From NCBI RefSeq assembly GCF_009649785.1, contig NZ_WJOK01000006.1:186001-250000 (forward strand): a stretch of 64,000 bases of DNA, written 5' to 3'. The position numbers and the translations under genes were made by a program. The DNA comes from Agrobacterium tumefaciens. GTDB lineage: Bacteria > Pseudomonadota > Alphaproteobacteria > Rhizobiales > Rhizobiaceae. The notes beneath the pieces are model-generated. The model was not told where the DNA came from, did no database searches, and saw nothing but the letters and a program-made list of their open reading frames with translations. Shown here piece by piece: positions 37,415 to 46,233 of this stretch. Each line of letters begins with the position of its first letter. The first letter of the stretch is position 1.

Positions 37415-39502
37415 ATGCAACTTCAACGCAAGATCGGTATCATCTCGGCATTGGGTCTTGGTGTTTCGATGATCGCACTCAGTGCGAACGCCTTCGAAAC
37501 CACCACGCCGCCGGAGCCGCCGCAGTTTCCGGCGGAAGGCAAGATCAATTATGTGGCGCGCGACTCGATCCTCGAATTCAAGGCCCTGCCTGATTACAGC
37601 GAGCCGGACTGGATCACCGAAAAATTCGAGAAGACAGGCAAGCTGCCGCCCTTGAAGGAACGCTTGCCTGAGGAGCCGCTGGTCTACAAGACCGGCAACA
37701 TGGTGGATGGCATCGGCGTTTATGGCGATACGATGCGCCATGTGATCGGCGGACGGCCCGAAGGCTGGAACTACATTGCCGGCCAGAGCCAGGGCTGGGG
37801 CGGCATCGATATTGCGCTTTCCGAATGCCTGACGCGCACAGCGCCGCTGTTTCAGGTGAATGCCAAGGACACCGAACCGCTGCCCAATCTCGCCAAAGGC
37901 TGGGAATGGTCGCAGGATGGCCATAAGCTGACGATGCATCTGGTCAAGGGTGCCAAATGGTCTGACGGTGTGCCGTTCAACGCCGATGACGTCATGTTCT
38001 ACTGGGAAGACGCGGTTCTCGATCCCAACGTCTCGCCGCTCGGCGGCGGCGCGTCGCCTGAAGCCTTCGGCGAAGGCACCACGCTCAAAAAGATCGATGA
38101 CTATACGGTGGAGTGGACTTTCAAGACCGCTTTCCCGAAGCAATATCTCTACACCATGGCTTATCCGAGCTTCTGCCCCGGACCGGCGCATATTCTGAAA
38201 CCACAGCACCCGAAATATTCCAAGAACACCTATAACCAGTTCAAGAACGCCTTTCCGCCGGAATATATGAACATGCCTGTCATGGGTGGTTGGGTGCCGG
38301 TGGAATATCGCCCCGACGACATCATCGTGCTCAGGCGCAATCCATACTACTGGAAGGTCGACGAGAAGGGCCAGCAGCTGCCTTATCTCAACGAGCTTCA
38401 TTACAAGCTCTCCACCTGGGCCGATCGCGATGTGCAGGCTGTGGCGGGATCGGGCGATTTCTCCAATCTCGAGCAGCCGGAGAATTTTGTCGCTTCGCTG
38501 AAACGCGCAGCTGACCCGAATGCGCCGGCTCGCCTTGCCTTCGGGCCACGCCTGATCGGCTATAACCTGCAGATGAACTTTTCCGCCAATGGCTGGGGCA
38601 ATCCGGACGAGCGCGGGCAGGCCATTCGCGAGCTGAACCGCAACGAGGTGTTCCGTCAGGCGGTGACCTCGGCCCTCGATCGCAAGGCAATCGGCGACTC
38701 GCTCGTCAAGGGCCCATTCACGGCGATCTATCCGGGTGGCATTTCCTCGGGCACCGGTTTTTACGATCGCAATTCCACGGTCTATTACCCCTTCAACCTT
38801 AAGGAAGCGAAAGCCGCCCTTGCATCAATCGGCCTGAAGGACACCGATGGCGACGGCTTCTTGAACTTCCCGAAGGAGACACTGGGCGGACGAAACGTCG
38901 AGATCATTCTTCTGGTCAATAACGGCTACACAACGGACAAGAGCATTGCGGAAGGCCTTGTCGGGCAAATGGCGAAACTTGGCCTTCGCCTCGTCATCAA
39001 CAGCCTTGATTCCAACCAGCGCGATGCGGCCCATTATGGCGGTCAGTTCGACTGGCTGGTGCGCCGCAACTCCACCGAGCTTTCGTCCGTGGTGCAGAAT
39101 ACCGAGCAGTTGGCACCCGTTGGCCCGCGCACCAGCTGGAACCATCGCGCACCTGAAGGCAAGGAACTGGATCTGATGCCGTTCGAAAAGGAGATGGCCG
39201 ATATCGTGCGCAAATTCATCTCCTCGCAGGACAATGCCGAGCGGGCGGAACTGATGAAGCAATATCAGAAGGTCTACACGCAGAACCTCTACACGATCGG
39301 GCTTACCGAATATCCCGGCGCGCTTATCGTCAACAAGCGGTTCTCGAATGTGCCGCAGGGCACGCCGATCTTCATGTTCAACTGGGCTGAAGACGCCATC
39401 ATCCGCGAACGCCTTTGGGTCGCGGCCGACAAGCAGGGCAAATACGAGCTTTTCCCCGAGCAGCTTCCCGGCAAGCCGGGTGAGGGCGGCCCGATCAACT
39501 AG
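37415..39502 (+). CDS. Alpha-galactoside ABC transporter binding protein, AgpA/MelB-like (695 aa)
   Basis: Signal peptide MQLQRKIGIISALGLGVSMI ending near ANA, then a large family-5 (peptide/nickel class) binding fold: LTRTAPLFQVNAKDTEPLPN, LAKGWEWSQDGHKLTMHLVK, GAKWSDGVPFNADDV. Although of the oligopeptide type, relatives (AgpA of S. meliloti; the galactinol/melibiose-binding MelB reported in A. fabrum, from memory) bind raffinose-family sugars. The GH4 neighbours support sugar uptake. Start 37415 is preferred because GGGAGG lies 7 nt before it; ATG 37409 is too close. About 695 residues, longer than usual DppA. Confidence 0.92.
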   Translation: MQLQRKIGIISALGLGVSMIALSANAFETTTPPEPPQFPAEGKINYVARDSILEFKALPDYSEPDWITEKFEKTGKLPPLKERLPEEPLVYKTGNMVDGIGVYGDTMRHVIGGRPEGWNYIAGQSQGWGGIDIALSECLTRTAPLFQVNAKDTEPLPNLAKGWEWSQDGHKLTMHLVKGAKWSDGVPFNADDVMFYWEDAVLDPNVSPLGGGASPEAFGEGTTLKKIDDYTVEWTFKTAFPKQYLYTMAYPSFCPGPAHILKPQHPKYSKNTYNQFKNAFPPEYMNMPVMGGWVPVEYRPDDIIVLRRNPYYWKVDEKGQQLPYLNELHYKLSTWADRDVQAVAGSGDFSNLEQPENFVASLKRAADPNAPARLAFGPRLIGYNLQMNFSANGWGNPDERGQAIRELNRNEVFRQAVTSALDRKAIGDSLVKGPFTAIYPGGISSGTGFYDRNSTVYYPFNLKEAKAALASIGLKDTDGDGFLNFPKETLGGRNVEIILLVNNGYTTDKSIAEGLVGQMAKLGLRLVINSLDSNQRDAAHYGGQFDWLVRRNSTELSSVVQNTEQLAPVGPRTSWNHRAPEGKELDLMPFEKEMADIVRKFISSQDNAERAELMKQYQKVYTQNLYTIGLTEYPGALIVNKRFSNVPQGTPIFMFNWAEDAIIRERLWVAADKQGKYELFPEQLPGKPGEGGPIN

Positions 39503-39527
39503 AACTCCTCCCGGAGAAAACCCGGTA

Positions 39528-39552
39528 CCGGTCGCGCGTGAAGCGCGGCCGG
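39528..39552. repeat. Stem-loop between binding-protein and permease genes
   Basis: CCGGTCGCGC, loop GTGAA, GCGCGGCCGG (one T-G wobble), no T-run. Such hairpins between binding protein and permease genes usually protect the upstream message and lower expression of downstream genes. Confidence 0.6.
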
Positions 39553-39589
39553 AGACACACGGACTAGCCAAGCGGAGGATACCCGTTCG

Positions 39590-40597
39590 ATGCTGAGATT
39601 CCTGACAATACGCATAGGCTCCGCCATTCCGGTGCTGCTTATCCTGAGCGTGGTGACATTCGCCATCATTCAGGCGCCACCCGGCGACTATGCTGACTAC
39701 ATCCGCTCGCAATTGATGAACCAGGGCGGTGCGTCCTTCGAACAGGCGGAAGCGCAGGCGCAGGCCTACCGCATCGAACACGGTCTCGATAAGCCGATCG
39801 TCGTGCAATATTTCAACTGGATCGGCGGCATCATCACACGCGGCGATTTCGGCTACAGCTTCTATTACAACAAGCCGGTTGCCGATGTGGTCGGCGAACG
39901 CCTGCCGCGCACCATCGCACTCGCCCTTGTCTGCCACATTCTTTCATCGCTTCTCGGCATCGGTTTCGGTATCTGGGCTGCCACCAGACAATATTCCTGG
40001 ATCGATAATCTGCTTTCGACCGTCGCCTTCCTCGGCATGACCATTCCGCGCTTCCTGATGGCGCTGATCCTCGTCTACCTGATGGTGTTTCATTTCGACG
40101 TGTCGGAAATCGGCAGCTTCTTTTCGCCGCAATATGGCGGTGCGCCATGGTCATGGGGGAAGTTCGTCGATCTCGTCAGCCATGTCTGGCCGGTGGTTGC
40201 CATCGCCGTTTTCGGTGGACTTGCCTATAATATGCGGGTGATGCGCGGCAATCTGCTGGATACGCTGAACGCCCAATATGTGGAGACGGCGCGCGCCAAG
40301 GGCCTTTCGGAAGGCGCGGTCATCATGCGCCACGCCGTGCCGAACGCCGTGCATCCGCTCATTATGTATCAGGGCGTCGTGCTGCCCTACATGCTGAGCG
40401 GCGAAATCGAAACTGCGATCATCTTTGCGCTGCCGACCGTCGGTCCCGCCATCGTCGGGTCCATGGCGGTCGGCGATGTCTATGTCACCGCAACCTTCAT
40501 GATGGTGCTGGCCGCCACGCTCATCGTCGGCAACATCATCGCCGACATGCTGCTCGCCATGCTCGACCCGCGTGTGCGCGAATTCGGGAGGGCTTGA
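39590..40597 (+). CDS. Oligopeptide-type ABC permease for alpha-galactosides, DppB-like (335 aa)
   Basis: Begins with the conserved MLRFLTIRIGSAIPVLLILS and carries the EAA-type loop YVETARAKGLSEGAVIMRHA with the following AVHPLIMYQGVVLPYMLSGE. Six helices. It forms the channel with the DppC-like protein encoded next. GGAGG precedes the start at a rather long distance (about 12 nt). Confidence 0.94.
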   Translation: MLRFLTIRIGSAIPVLLILSVVTFAIIQAPPGDYADYIRSQLMNQGGASFEQAEAQAQAYRIEHGLDKPIVVQYFNWIGGIITRGDFGYSFYYNKPVADVVGERLPRTIALALVCHILSSLLGIGFGIWAATRQYSWIDNLLSTVAFLGMTIPRFLMALILVYLMVFHFDVSEIGSFFSPQYGGAPWSWGKFVDLVSHVWPVVAIAVFGGLAYNMRVMRGNLLDTLNAQYVETARAKGLSEGAVIMRHAVPNAVHPLIMYQGVVLPYMLSGEIETAIIFALPTVGPAIVGSMAVGDVYVTATFMMVLAATLIVGNIIADMLLAMLDPRVREFGRA

Positions 40598-40598
40598 G

Positions 40599-41735
40599 AT
40601 GGTGGCCGTTGACGAACTCAAGAATGAATCGGCTGCCGCACCGAAGCCCGAGCGGGGTGTTCAGGGTAACGAGTCCTATCTCGCTCTGGTGTGGCGGCGC
40701 CTCAGACGCTCTTTCACCGGCATGGTGGGGCTGGTGCTGGTGGTGCTGTTGATCACGATCTCAGTCTTCGCCGATTTCTTCGCGCCGATGAACCCGCTTG
40801 AAACCAATGACAGTTTCTCCCCGCCGCAGGTGGTGCGGTTCTCCGACAAGGACGGCAATATCAGCCTGTTCCCTCGGGTCTATGCCACCGCTGAAACGGA
40901 CGAGCTCGATCCGGTGACCTTCCAGCCTATCGTCGGCCCGGATTACGACAATCCGCTTTATCTCGGCTTTTTCGTGAAAGGCGCGGAATATCGGCTGTTC
41001 GGCCTCATCCCGGCAAACCGGCACTTCTTCGGCACCACGGACGGGCAGCCGGTGCATTTTCTCGGAACCGACAAGTTCGGACGCGATGTGCTGTCACGCG
41101 CCATTTATGGATCGCGCATCTCGCTTGCCATCGCGCTCAGTGTCGTCACCATCGTTACCGTCATCGGCACCAGCGTCGGGTTGATCTCAGGATATTTCGG
41201 CGGGCCGCTGGATGCCTGGGTGCAGCGTTTCGTGGAAGTGGTTCTGGCCTTTCCACAATTGCCGCTCTATCTCGCCTTGACGTCGCTTATCCCGGTCACT
41301 GCCCCGACGACTGTTTTCCTCCTCTTCGTGGTCGGCGTCATGTCGGCGCTCGGCTGGGCGCAGATGTCTCGCGAAGTGCGCGGCAAGACGCTGGCGCTGG
41401 CGCGTATCGATTATGTCCGCGCCGCGATTGCCGTCGGCGCCACCGACCGGCGCATTATTTTCCAGCACATCCTGCCGAATGTGATGAGCCATGTGATCGT
41501 TGCCGTCACGCTGCATATTCCAAGCGTCGTGCTGCTCGAATCCTTCCTTGGCTTTCTCGGTTTCGCGGTCAAGCCGCCGCTGATCTCCTGGGGGCTGATG
41601 CTTCAGGATACGGCCACCTATTCAGTCATTGGTTCCTATCCATGGATCCTTGCGCCGGTCGGCTTTGTGCTGGTCACCGTTTTTGCCTTCAACGCGCTGG
41701 GCGATGGCCTTCGCGATGCTGTCGATCCCTATTGA
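40599..41735 (+). CDS. Oligopeptide-type ABC permease, DppC-like (378 aa)
   Basis: N-terminal cytoplasmic tail, TM1 in SFTGMVGLVLVVLLITISVF, a long periplasmic insert (about 65-165), then FGRDVLSRAIYGSRISLAIA and the EAA loop DYVRAAIAVGATDRRIIFQH. Start MVAVDELKNE at 40599 has GGGAGGG upstream; the frame open to 40572 overlaps the previous gene. The insert is longer than in peptide permeases of the same family, which may reflect the different ligand. Confidence 0.93.
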   Translation: MVAVDELKNESAAAPKPERGVQGNESYLALVWRRLRRSFTGMVGLVLVVLLITISVFADFFAPMNPLETNDSFSPPQVVRFSDKDGNISLFPRVYATAETDELDPVTFQPIVGPDYDNPLYLGFFVKGAEYRLFGLIPANRHFFGTTDGQPVHFLGTDKFGRDVLSRAIYGSRISLAIALSVVTIVTVIGTSVGLISGYFGGPLDAWVQRFVEVVLAFPQLPLYLALTSLIPVTAPTTVFLLFVVGVMSALGWAQMSREVRGKTLALARIDYVRAAIAVGATDRRIIFQHILPNVMSHVIVAVTLHIPSVVLLESFLGFLGFAVKPPLISWGLMLQDTATYSVIGSYPWILAPVGFVLVTVFAFNALGDGLRDAVDPY

Positions 41736-41747
41736 GAGGAGCGTAAC

Positions 41748-43412
41748 ATGGTTGCTGCACAGAACAACTACGCCCCTGCCATCCGCTTCGATGCTGATAA
41801 TCGAAACGACCAGGCCATCATCGATGCACGCAATATTGCCGTGACTTTCAAGGTTGAGCACGGCACGGTGGAGGCAGTGAAGGACATTTCCTTCCAGCTT
41901 TACCGGGGGGAGACGATCGCCATCGTTGGCGAATCCGGTTCGGGAAAATCGGTGACCGCCCGCACCATCATGGGGCTTTTGACGAAGCGGGCCTCGGTTT
42001 CGAAAACCGCGACCGTGCGCTTCAACGGCGACGACATCCTGAAATTTTCAAGCCGCCAGCGGCGGGCGTTGCGCGGCAACCGTATCTCGATGATCTTTCA
42101 GGAGCCGATGAGTTCGCTGAACCCGATCTATACGATCGGCAGTCAGATCGTCGAGGCGATCCGCGTCCACTCGAAGCTGAGCAGGAAGCAGGCCGAAGCG
42201 AGGGCGCTCGATCTTTTGCGGCAGGTGCAGATTCCGGAACCCGAGGCGCGGCTGAAGCAATATCCGCACCAGCTTTCAGGCGGTCAACGGCAGCGTGTCA
42301 TGATCGCCATGGCGCTCTCCAACGATCCGGATGTGCTGATCGCCGACGAACCCACCACAGCACTGGATGTGACAGTACAGGCGCAGATCCTCAACCTCAT
42401 ACGCGATCTGCAGAAGAAGCGCGGCATGGCCGTGGTGCTCATCACCCATGACCTGACGATCGTGAAGCAGTTTTCCGATTACGTCTACGTCATGCAGCAT
42501 GGCGAGATGCGTGAGCACAACACCACTGAGCGGCTGTTTGCAGCGCCGAACCACCCCTATACCCGAAAGCTGCTTGCTTCCGAGCCGCATGGCACCGCCA
42601 AACCATTGCCGGAAAATTCCGGTGTGCTGCTGACGGCGAATGGCGTGCGGGTGTCGTTCATGATGCGCTACGGTGGCCTGTTCAAGCCGGAATTGAAGGA
42701 ACTTGTTGCCGTCGACGATCTTGGTCTTACCCTCAAGCGCCATGAAACGCTGGGAATTGTCGGCGAATCCGGGTCTGGCAAAACGACCTTTGGCCAATCC
42801 CTGTTGCGGCTGAACGAGCCGGTGGCCGGAGAGGTGATTTTCGATGGCGAGAGGGTCGACGGCCGCTCCCGGTCTCAAATGCGGCCTCTGCGCTCTCGCA
42901 TGCAGGTCGTCTTTCAGGACCCTTTCGCCTCGCTCAATCCACGCATGACCATCGGCCAGATCATCGAGGAAGGGCTGGTTATCAACGGGCTTGGTAAAAC
43001 CAAGGCCGAAAGGCTGGAGCGGGTGCGCGACGCGCTGGAAGCGGCAGGCATGCCCGGCAACATCCTCTCGCGTTTCCCGCACGAGTTCTCAGGCGGCCAG
43101 CGCCAGCGCATCGCCATCGCGCGTGCAGTCGCGCTGGAGCCGGAATTCATCCTGCTCGATGAGCCGACCTCGGCGCTCGACCTTTCCGTTCAGGCGCAGA
43201 TCATAGACCTGCTGCGCAAGCTGCAGGACGAGCGGGGCTTGAGCTACCTGTTCATCTCGCACGACCTGAAGGTCGTTCGGGCTCTCTGCCACCGCGTCAT
43301 CGTCATGCAGCGCGGCAGGATCGTGGAGGAAGGCCCCGTCGAGGAGGTGCTGAACCGCCCGAAAACCGAATACACCCAGCGGCTCGTCCGGGCCGCCTTT
43401 GAAATCGCATAG
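41748..43412 (+). CDS. Double-domain ABC ATPase for alpha-galactoside import (554 aa)
   Basis: Two complete oligopeptide-type ATPase modules in one chain. First: Walker [33 protein letters not shown]. Second: GESGSGKTTF, FSGGQRQRIAI, ILLDEPTSALDLS. This DppD-DppF fusion powers the two permeases. GAGAGGAGC precedes the ATG. It is followed 21 bp later by the second GH4 gene. Confidence 0.95.
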   Translation: MVAAQNNYAPAIRFDADNRNDQAIIDARNIAVTFKVEHGTVEAVKDISFQLYRGETIAIVGESGSGKSVTARTIMGLLTKRASVSKTATVRFNGDDILKFSSRQRRALRGNRISMIFQEPMSSLNPIYTIGSQIVEAIRVHSKLSRKQAEARALDLLRQVQIPEPEARLKQYPHQLSGGQRQRVMIAMALSNDPDVLIADEPTTALDVTVQAQILNLIRDLQKKRGMAVVLITHDLTIVKQFSDYVYVMQHGEMREHNTTERLFAAPNHPYTRKLLASEPHGTAKPLPENSGVLLTANGVRVSFMMRYGGLFKPELKELVAVDDLGLTLKRHETLGIVGESGSGKTTFGQSLLRLNEPVAGEVIFDGERVDGRSRSQMRPLRSRMQVVFQDPFASLNPRMTIGQIIEEGLVINGLGKTKAERLERVRDALEAAGMPGNILSRFPHEFSGGQRQRIAIARAVALEPEFILLDEPTSALDLSVQAQIIDLLRKLQDERGLSYLFISHDLKVVRALCHRVIVMQRGRIVEEGPVEEVLNRPKTEYTQRLVRAAFEIA

Positions 43413-43433
43413 TTCAAGATGCCGGAGGCAAAT

Positions 43434-44807
43434 ATGGCACGAGATCCCAAGATCACATTTATCGGCGCAGGTTCCACGGTGTTCATGAAGAACATCATCG
43501 GCGACGTGCTGCAACGTCCGGCCCTTTCCGGCGCAACGATCGCGCTGATGGACATCAACCGCGAAAGGCTGGAAGAAAGCGCCATCGTCGTCAACAAGCT
43601 GATTTCGACGCTCGGGGCAAAGGCGAAAGCCGAGACTTTTACAGACCAGAAAAAGGCGCTCGCCGGTGCCGATTTCGTCGTCGTCGCCTTCCAGATCGGC
43701 GGATACGAGCCCTGCACAGTCACCGATTTCGAGGTGCCGCGTAAATATGGCCTGCGCCAGACCATTGCCGATACGCTTGGTGTCGGCGGCATCATGCGGG
43801 GCCTGCGCACCGTGCCGCATCTGTGGAAGATTTGCGAGGATATGCTCGCCGTCTGCCCCAATGCGATCATGCTGCAATATGTCAACCCGATGGCGATCAA
43901 CACCTGGGCGATTGCGGAGAAATACCCGACAATCCGGCAGGTCGGCCTTTGCCATTCGGTGCAGGGCACGGCCATGGAGCTCGCCCATGACCTCGATATT
44001 CCCTACGAGGAAATCCGCTATCGTTCGGCCGGCATCAACCACATGGCGTTTTTCCTGGAATTCGAGCACCGCCAGCCTGATGGCAGCTACAAGAACCTCT
44101 ATCCCGATCTCGTACGAGGCTATCGCGAAGGCCGTGCGCCGAAGCCCGGCTGGAACCCGCGCTGCCCCAACAAGGTGCGGTACGAGATGCTGACGCGTCT
44201 CGGCTACTTCGTTACCGAAAGTTCCGAGCATTTCGCCGAATACACACCCTATTTCATCAAGGAGGGGCGCGAGGACCTGATCGAGAAATTCGGTATTCCG
44301 CTCGATGAATATCCCAAGCGCTGCATCGAGCAGATCGAGCGCTGGAAGGGGCAGGCGGCGGCCTATCGCTCAGCCGAAAAGATCGAGGTCAAGCAATCCA
44401 AGGAATATGCCTCCTCCATCATCAACTCGGTCTGGACCGGCGAACCGTCTGTCATCTACGGCAACCAGCGCAACAATGGCTGCATCACCTCGCTGCCATC
44501 AGATTGCGCGGCGGAAGTGCCCTGCCTTGTCGATCATAACGGCGTGCAACCAACCTTCATCGGGGAATTGCCGCCGCAGCTGACCGCGCTGATGCGCACA
44601 AACATCAACGTGCAGGAGCTGACGGTGCGGGCGCTGATGAGCGAAAACCGTGAGCATATCTTCCACGCGGCGATGATGGACCCGCATACGGCAGCGGAAC
44701 TCGATCTCGACCAGATCTGGTCGCTGGTGGACGATCTTCTTGTCGCGCACCGGGACTGGTTGCCGGAATGGACGCAGGTGGAGATGAAGCGGGCGCGGGC
44801 GGTGTAA
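43434..44807 (+). CDS. melA: GH4 alpha-galactosidase MelA (457 aa)
   Basis: NAD-binding ITFIGAGSTVFMKN, metal site Cys173-His174 in VGLCHSVQGTAM, MLQYVNPMAINTWA and RSAGINHMAFFLEF. Length and CHSV motif match MelA-type alpha-galactosidases, which split melibiose and raffinose-family sugars in the cytoplasm with NAD and Mn. Start 43434 is chosen over 43419 because CCGGAGG precedes it at 7 nt. Last gene of the alpha-galactoside operon. Confidence 0.9.
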   Translation: MARDPKITFIGAGSTVFMKNIIGDVLQRPALSGATIALMDINRERLEESAIVVNKLISTLGAKAKAETFTDQKKALAGADFVVVAFQIGGYEPCTVTDFEVPRKYGLRQTIADTLGVGGIMRGLRTVPHLWKICEDMLAVCPNAIMLQYVNPMAINTWAIAEKYPTIRQVGLCHSVQGTAMELAHDLDIPYEEIRYRSAGINHMAFFLEFEHRQPDGSYKNLYPDLVRGYREGRAPKPGWNPRCPNKVRYEMLTRLGYFVTESSEHFAEYTPYFIKEGREDLIEKFGIPLDEYPKRCIEQIERWKGQAAAYRSAEKIEVKQSKEYASSIINSVWTGEPSVIYGNQRNNGCITSLPSDCAAEVPCLVDHNGVQPTFIGELPPQLTALMRTNINVQELTVRALMSENREHIFHAAMMDPHTAAELDLDQIWSLVDDLLVAHRDWLPEWTQVEMKRARAV

Positions 44808-45168
44808 GGAACGCAACGGCTGCGTTGACGGCAGGCTGGCGCCCCTTGCGTGGCGTTCGCCGGTTGTCATTCCGCTATAGATTTAACGTCATCCTCGGGC
44901 TCGTCCCGAGGAACCAACCACCTAGCAGAAAATGATAGCTAGCAGATGCTCGGGACAGGGCCGAGCATGACGAAGTGGGTTTTAGTCCTTCATCCACTTG
45001 ACGTGTGTCAAAGCCTCGAAGCGCTCCCTCACCTAAACAGTCCCTAGCAACCTGTCTTCTCGCTCCAATATGGGAAATATCAGGTGGGATTTATGAACGT
45101 AAAGGTGGCTGGCTTCTTCGGTTTTATCGTATTACGGTTGAAACTCGAAGGGTTCATGGGGAAGACGG
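44808..45168. other. Intergenic region (361 bp) carrying a rhizobial palindromic element
   Basis: No gene seen; the open frame from 45005 has no ribosome site and overlaps the HlyD gene in another frame. The main content is the repeat at 44887-44972. A small palindrome TTGAC-GTGT-GTCAA (44998-45011) lies 157 bp before the exporter operon and could be a promoter element or operator site. Confidence 0.6.
44887..44972. repeat. RIME-like intergenic palindromic repeat
   Basis: The outer arms, 44887-44910 starting CGTCATCCTCGGG and 44949-44972 ending GCCGAGCATGACG, are inverted copies with about 20 of 24 positions matching. Each arm folds on itself: CCTCGGG/CCCGAGG and GCTCGG/CCGAGC. This double hairpin is the form of Rhizobium intergenic mosaic elements, present in many copies in Agrobacterium. 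Confidence 0.7.
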
Positions 45169-46233
45169 ATGTCTAAAAAAGGCTTGCTCATTGGTCTGGC
45201 GGTTGGGGTTATTGCCGTTGCTGCCTATTTCGCTTGGTCGAAGTTGACGGCAGAGGGTCTGCCCTCCGGTTTCGTTTCCAGTAACGGCCGGATCGAGGCG
45301 GTCGAGATCGATATTTCCACCAAAACCGCCGGCCGTCTTCAGGACATCATGGCGCGCGAAGGCGATTTCGTGAAGGCAGGGCAGGTGCTTGCCCAGATGG
45401 ATACTGCCCAGCTGGAGGCCAAAAAGCGTCAGGCGGAAGCGCAGCTTCGTCGCGCAAAGATCGCAATCGATACCGCCCATAGCCTCGTTGCCCAGCGGGA
45501 GGCGGAAAAGACCTCGGCGCTTGCGGTGGTGGAACAGCGCAAGGCCCAGCTTGATTCGGCGTCCAAGACCTATGCGCGCTCAAGACAGCTGTTGACCGGC
45601 AATGCCGTGTCGCAGCAGATCGTCGATGACAGTGAGGCGGCAGAACAGTCCGCCCGCGCCACTCTTGCCTCGGCGCAGGCCTCGCTTGCCGCCTCTGATG
45701 CGGCAATCAACGCCGCCAAGGCACAGATCGTCGATGCGGAAGCGGCTGTCGATGCCGCGCAGGCCGATATTGAGAGCATCGAGACAGACATAGCCGATGC
45801 GACGCTGAAATCACCCCGCGACGGCCGTGTGCAATATCGCATCGCCCAGCCCGGCGAGGTGCTTTCCGCCGGCGGGCGGGTTCTCAACCTCGTCGATCTC
45901 GGTGACGTCTACATGACGTTCTTCCTGCCCACGGCTGAGGCTGGCCGTACATCCATGGGCTCGGATGTGCGCCTGATACTGGACGCAGCGCCGCAATATA
46001 CCATTCCCGCCAAGGTTTCCTTCGTCGCCGATGTGGCGCAATTCACGCCAAAGACGGTGGAAACCGAGGAGGAGCGCCAGAAGCTTACCTTCCGGGTGCG
46101 GGCGCAAATTCCGCAGGAGCTGCTGCAGAAATATATTCAGTATGTCAAAACCGGTCTTCCCGGCATGGCCTATGTCCGGCTTGATCCGCAGGCCGTCTGG
46201 CCGGAGAATCTCGAACGCAATCTTGTGAAGTGA
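45169..46233 (+). CDS. HlyD-family membrane fusion protein of an ABC exporter (354 aa)
   Basis: N-terminal anchor [20 protein letters not shown], first lipoyl half [20 protein letters not shown], a long Ala- and Gln-rich coiled-coil hairpin (about 85-205), second lipoyl half [20 protein letters not shown] and a beta-barrel. YhiI/EmrA-like. It bridges the ABC exporter encoded next to an outer-membrane channel. The stop overlaps the next start (GTGA). Confidence 0.93.
   Translation: MSKKGLLIGLAVGVIAVAAYFAWSKLTAEGLPSGFVSSNGRIEAVEIDISTKTAGRLQDIMAREGDFVKAGQVLAQMDTAQLEAKKRQAEAQLRRAKIAIDTAHSLVAQREAEKTSALAVVEQRKAQLDSASKTYARSRQLLTGNAVSQQIVDDSEAAEQSARATLASAQASLAASDAAINAAKAQIVDAEAAVDAAQADIESIETDIADATLKSPRDGRVQYRIAQPGEVLSAGGRVLNLVDLGDVYMTFFLPTAEAGRTSMGSDVRLILDAAPQYTIPAKVSFVADVAQFTPKTVETEEERQKLTFRVRAQIPQELLQKYIQYVKTGLPGMAYVRLDPQAVWPENLERNLVK

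Noticed and set aside
45005-45247. 80-codon frame before the HlyD gene
   Set aside because: No ribosome site, overlaps the HlyD start in another frame and has no domain.
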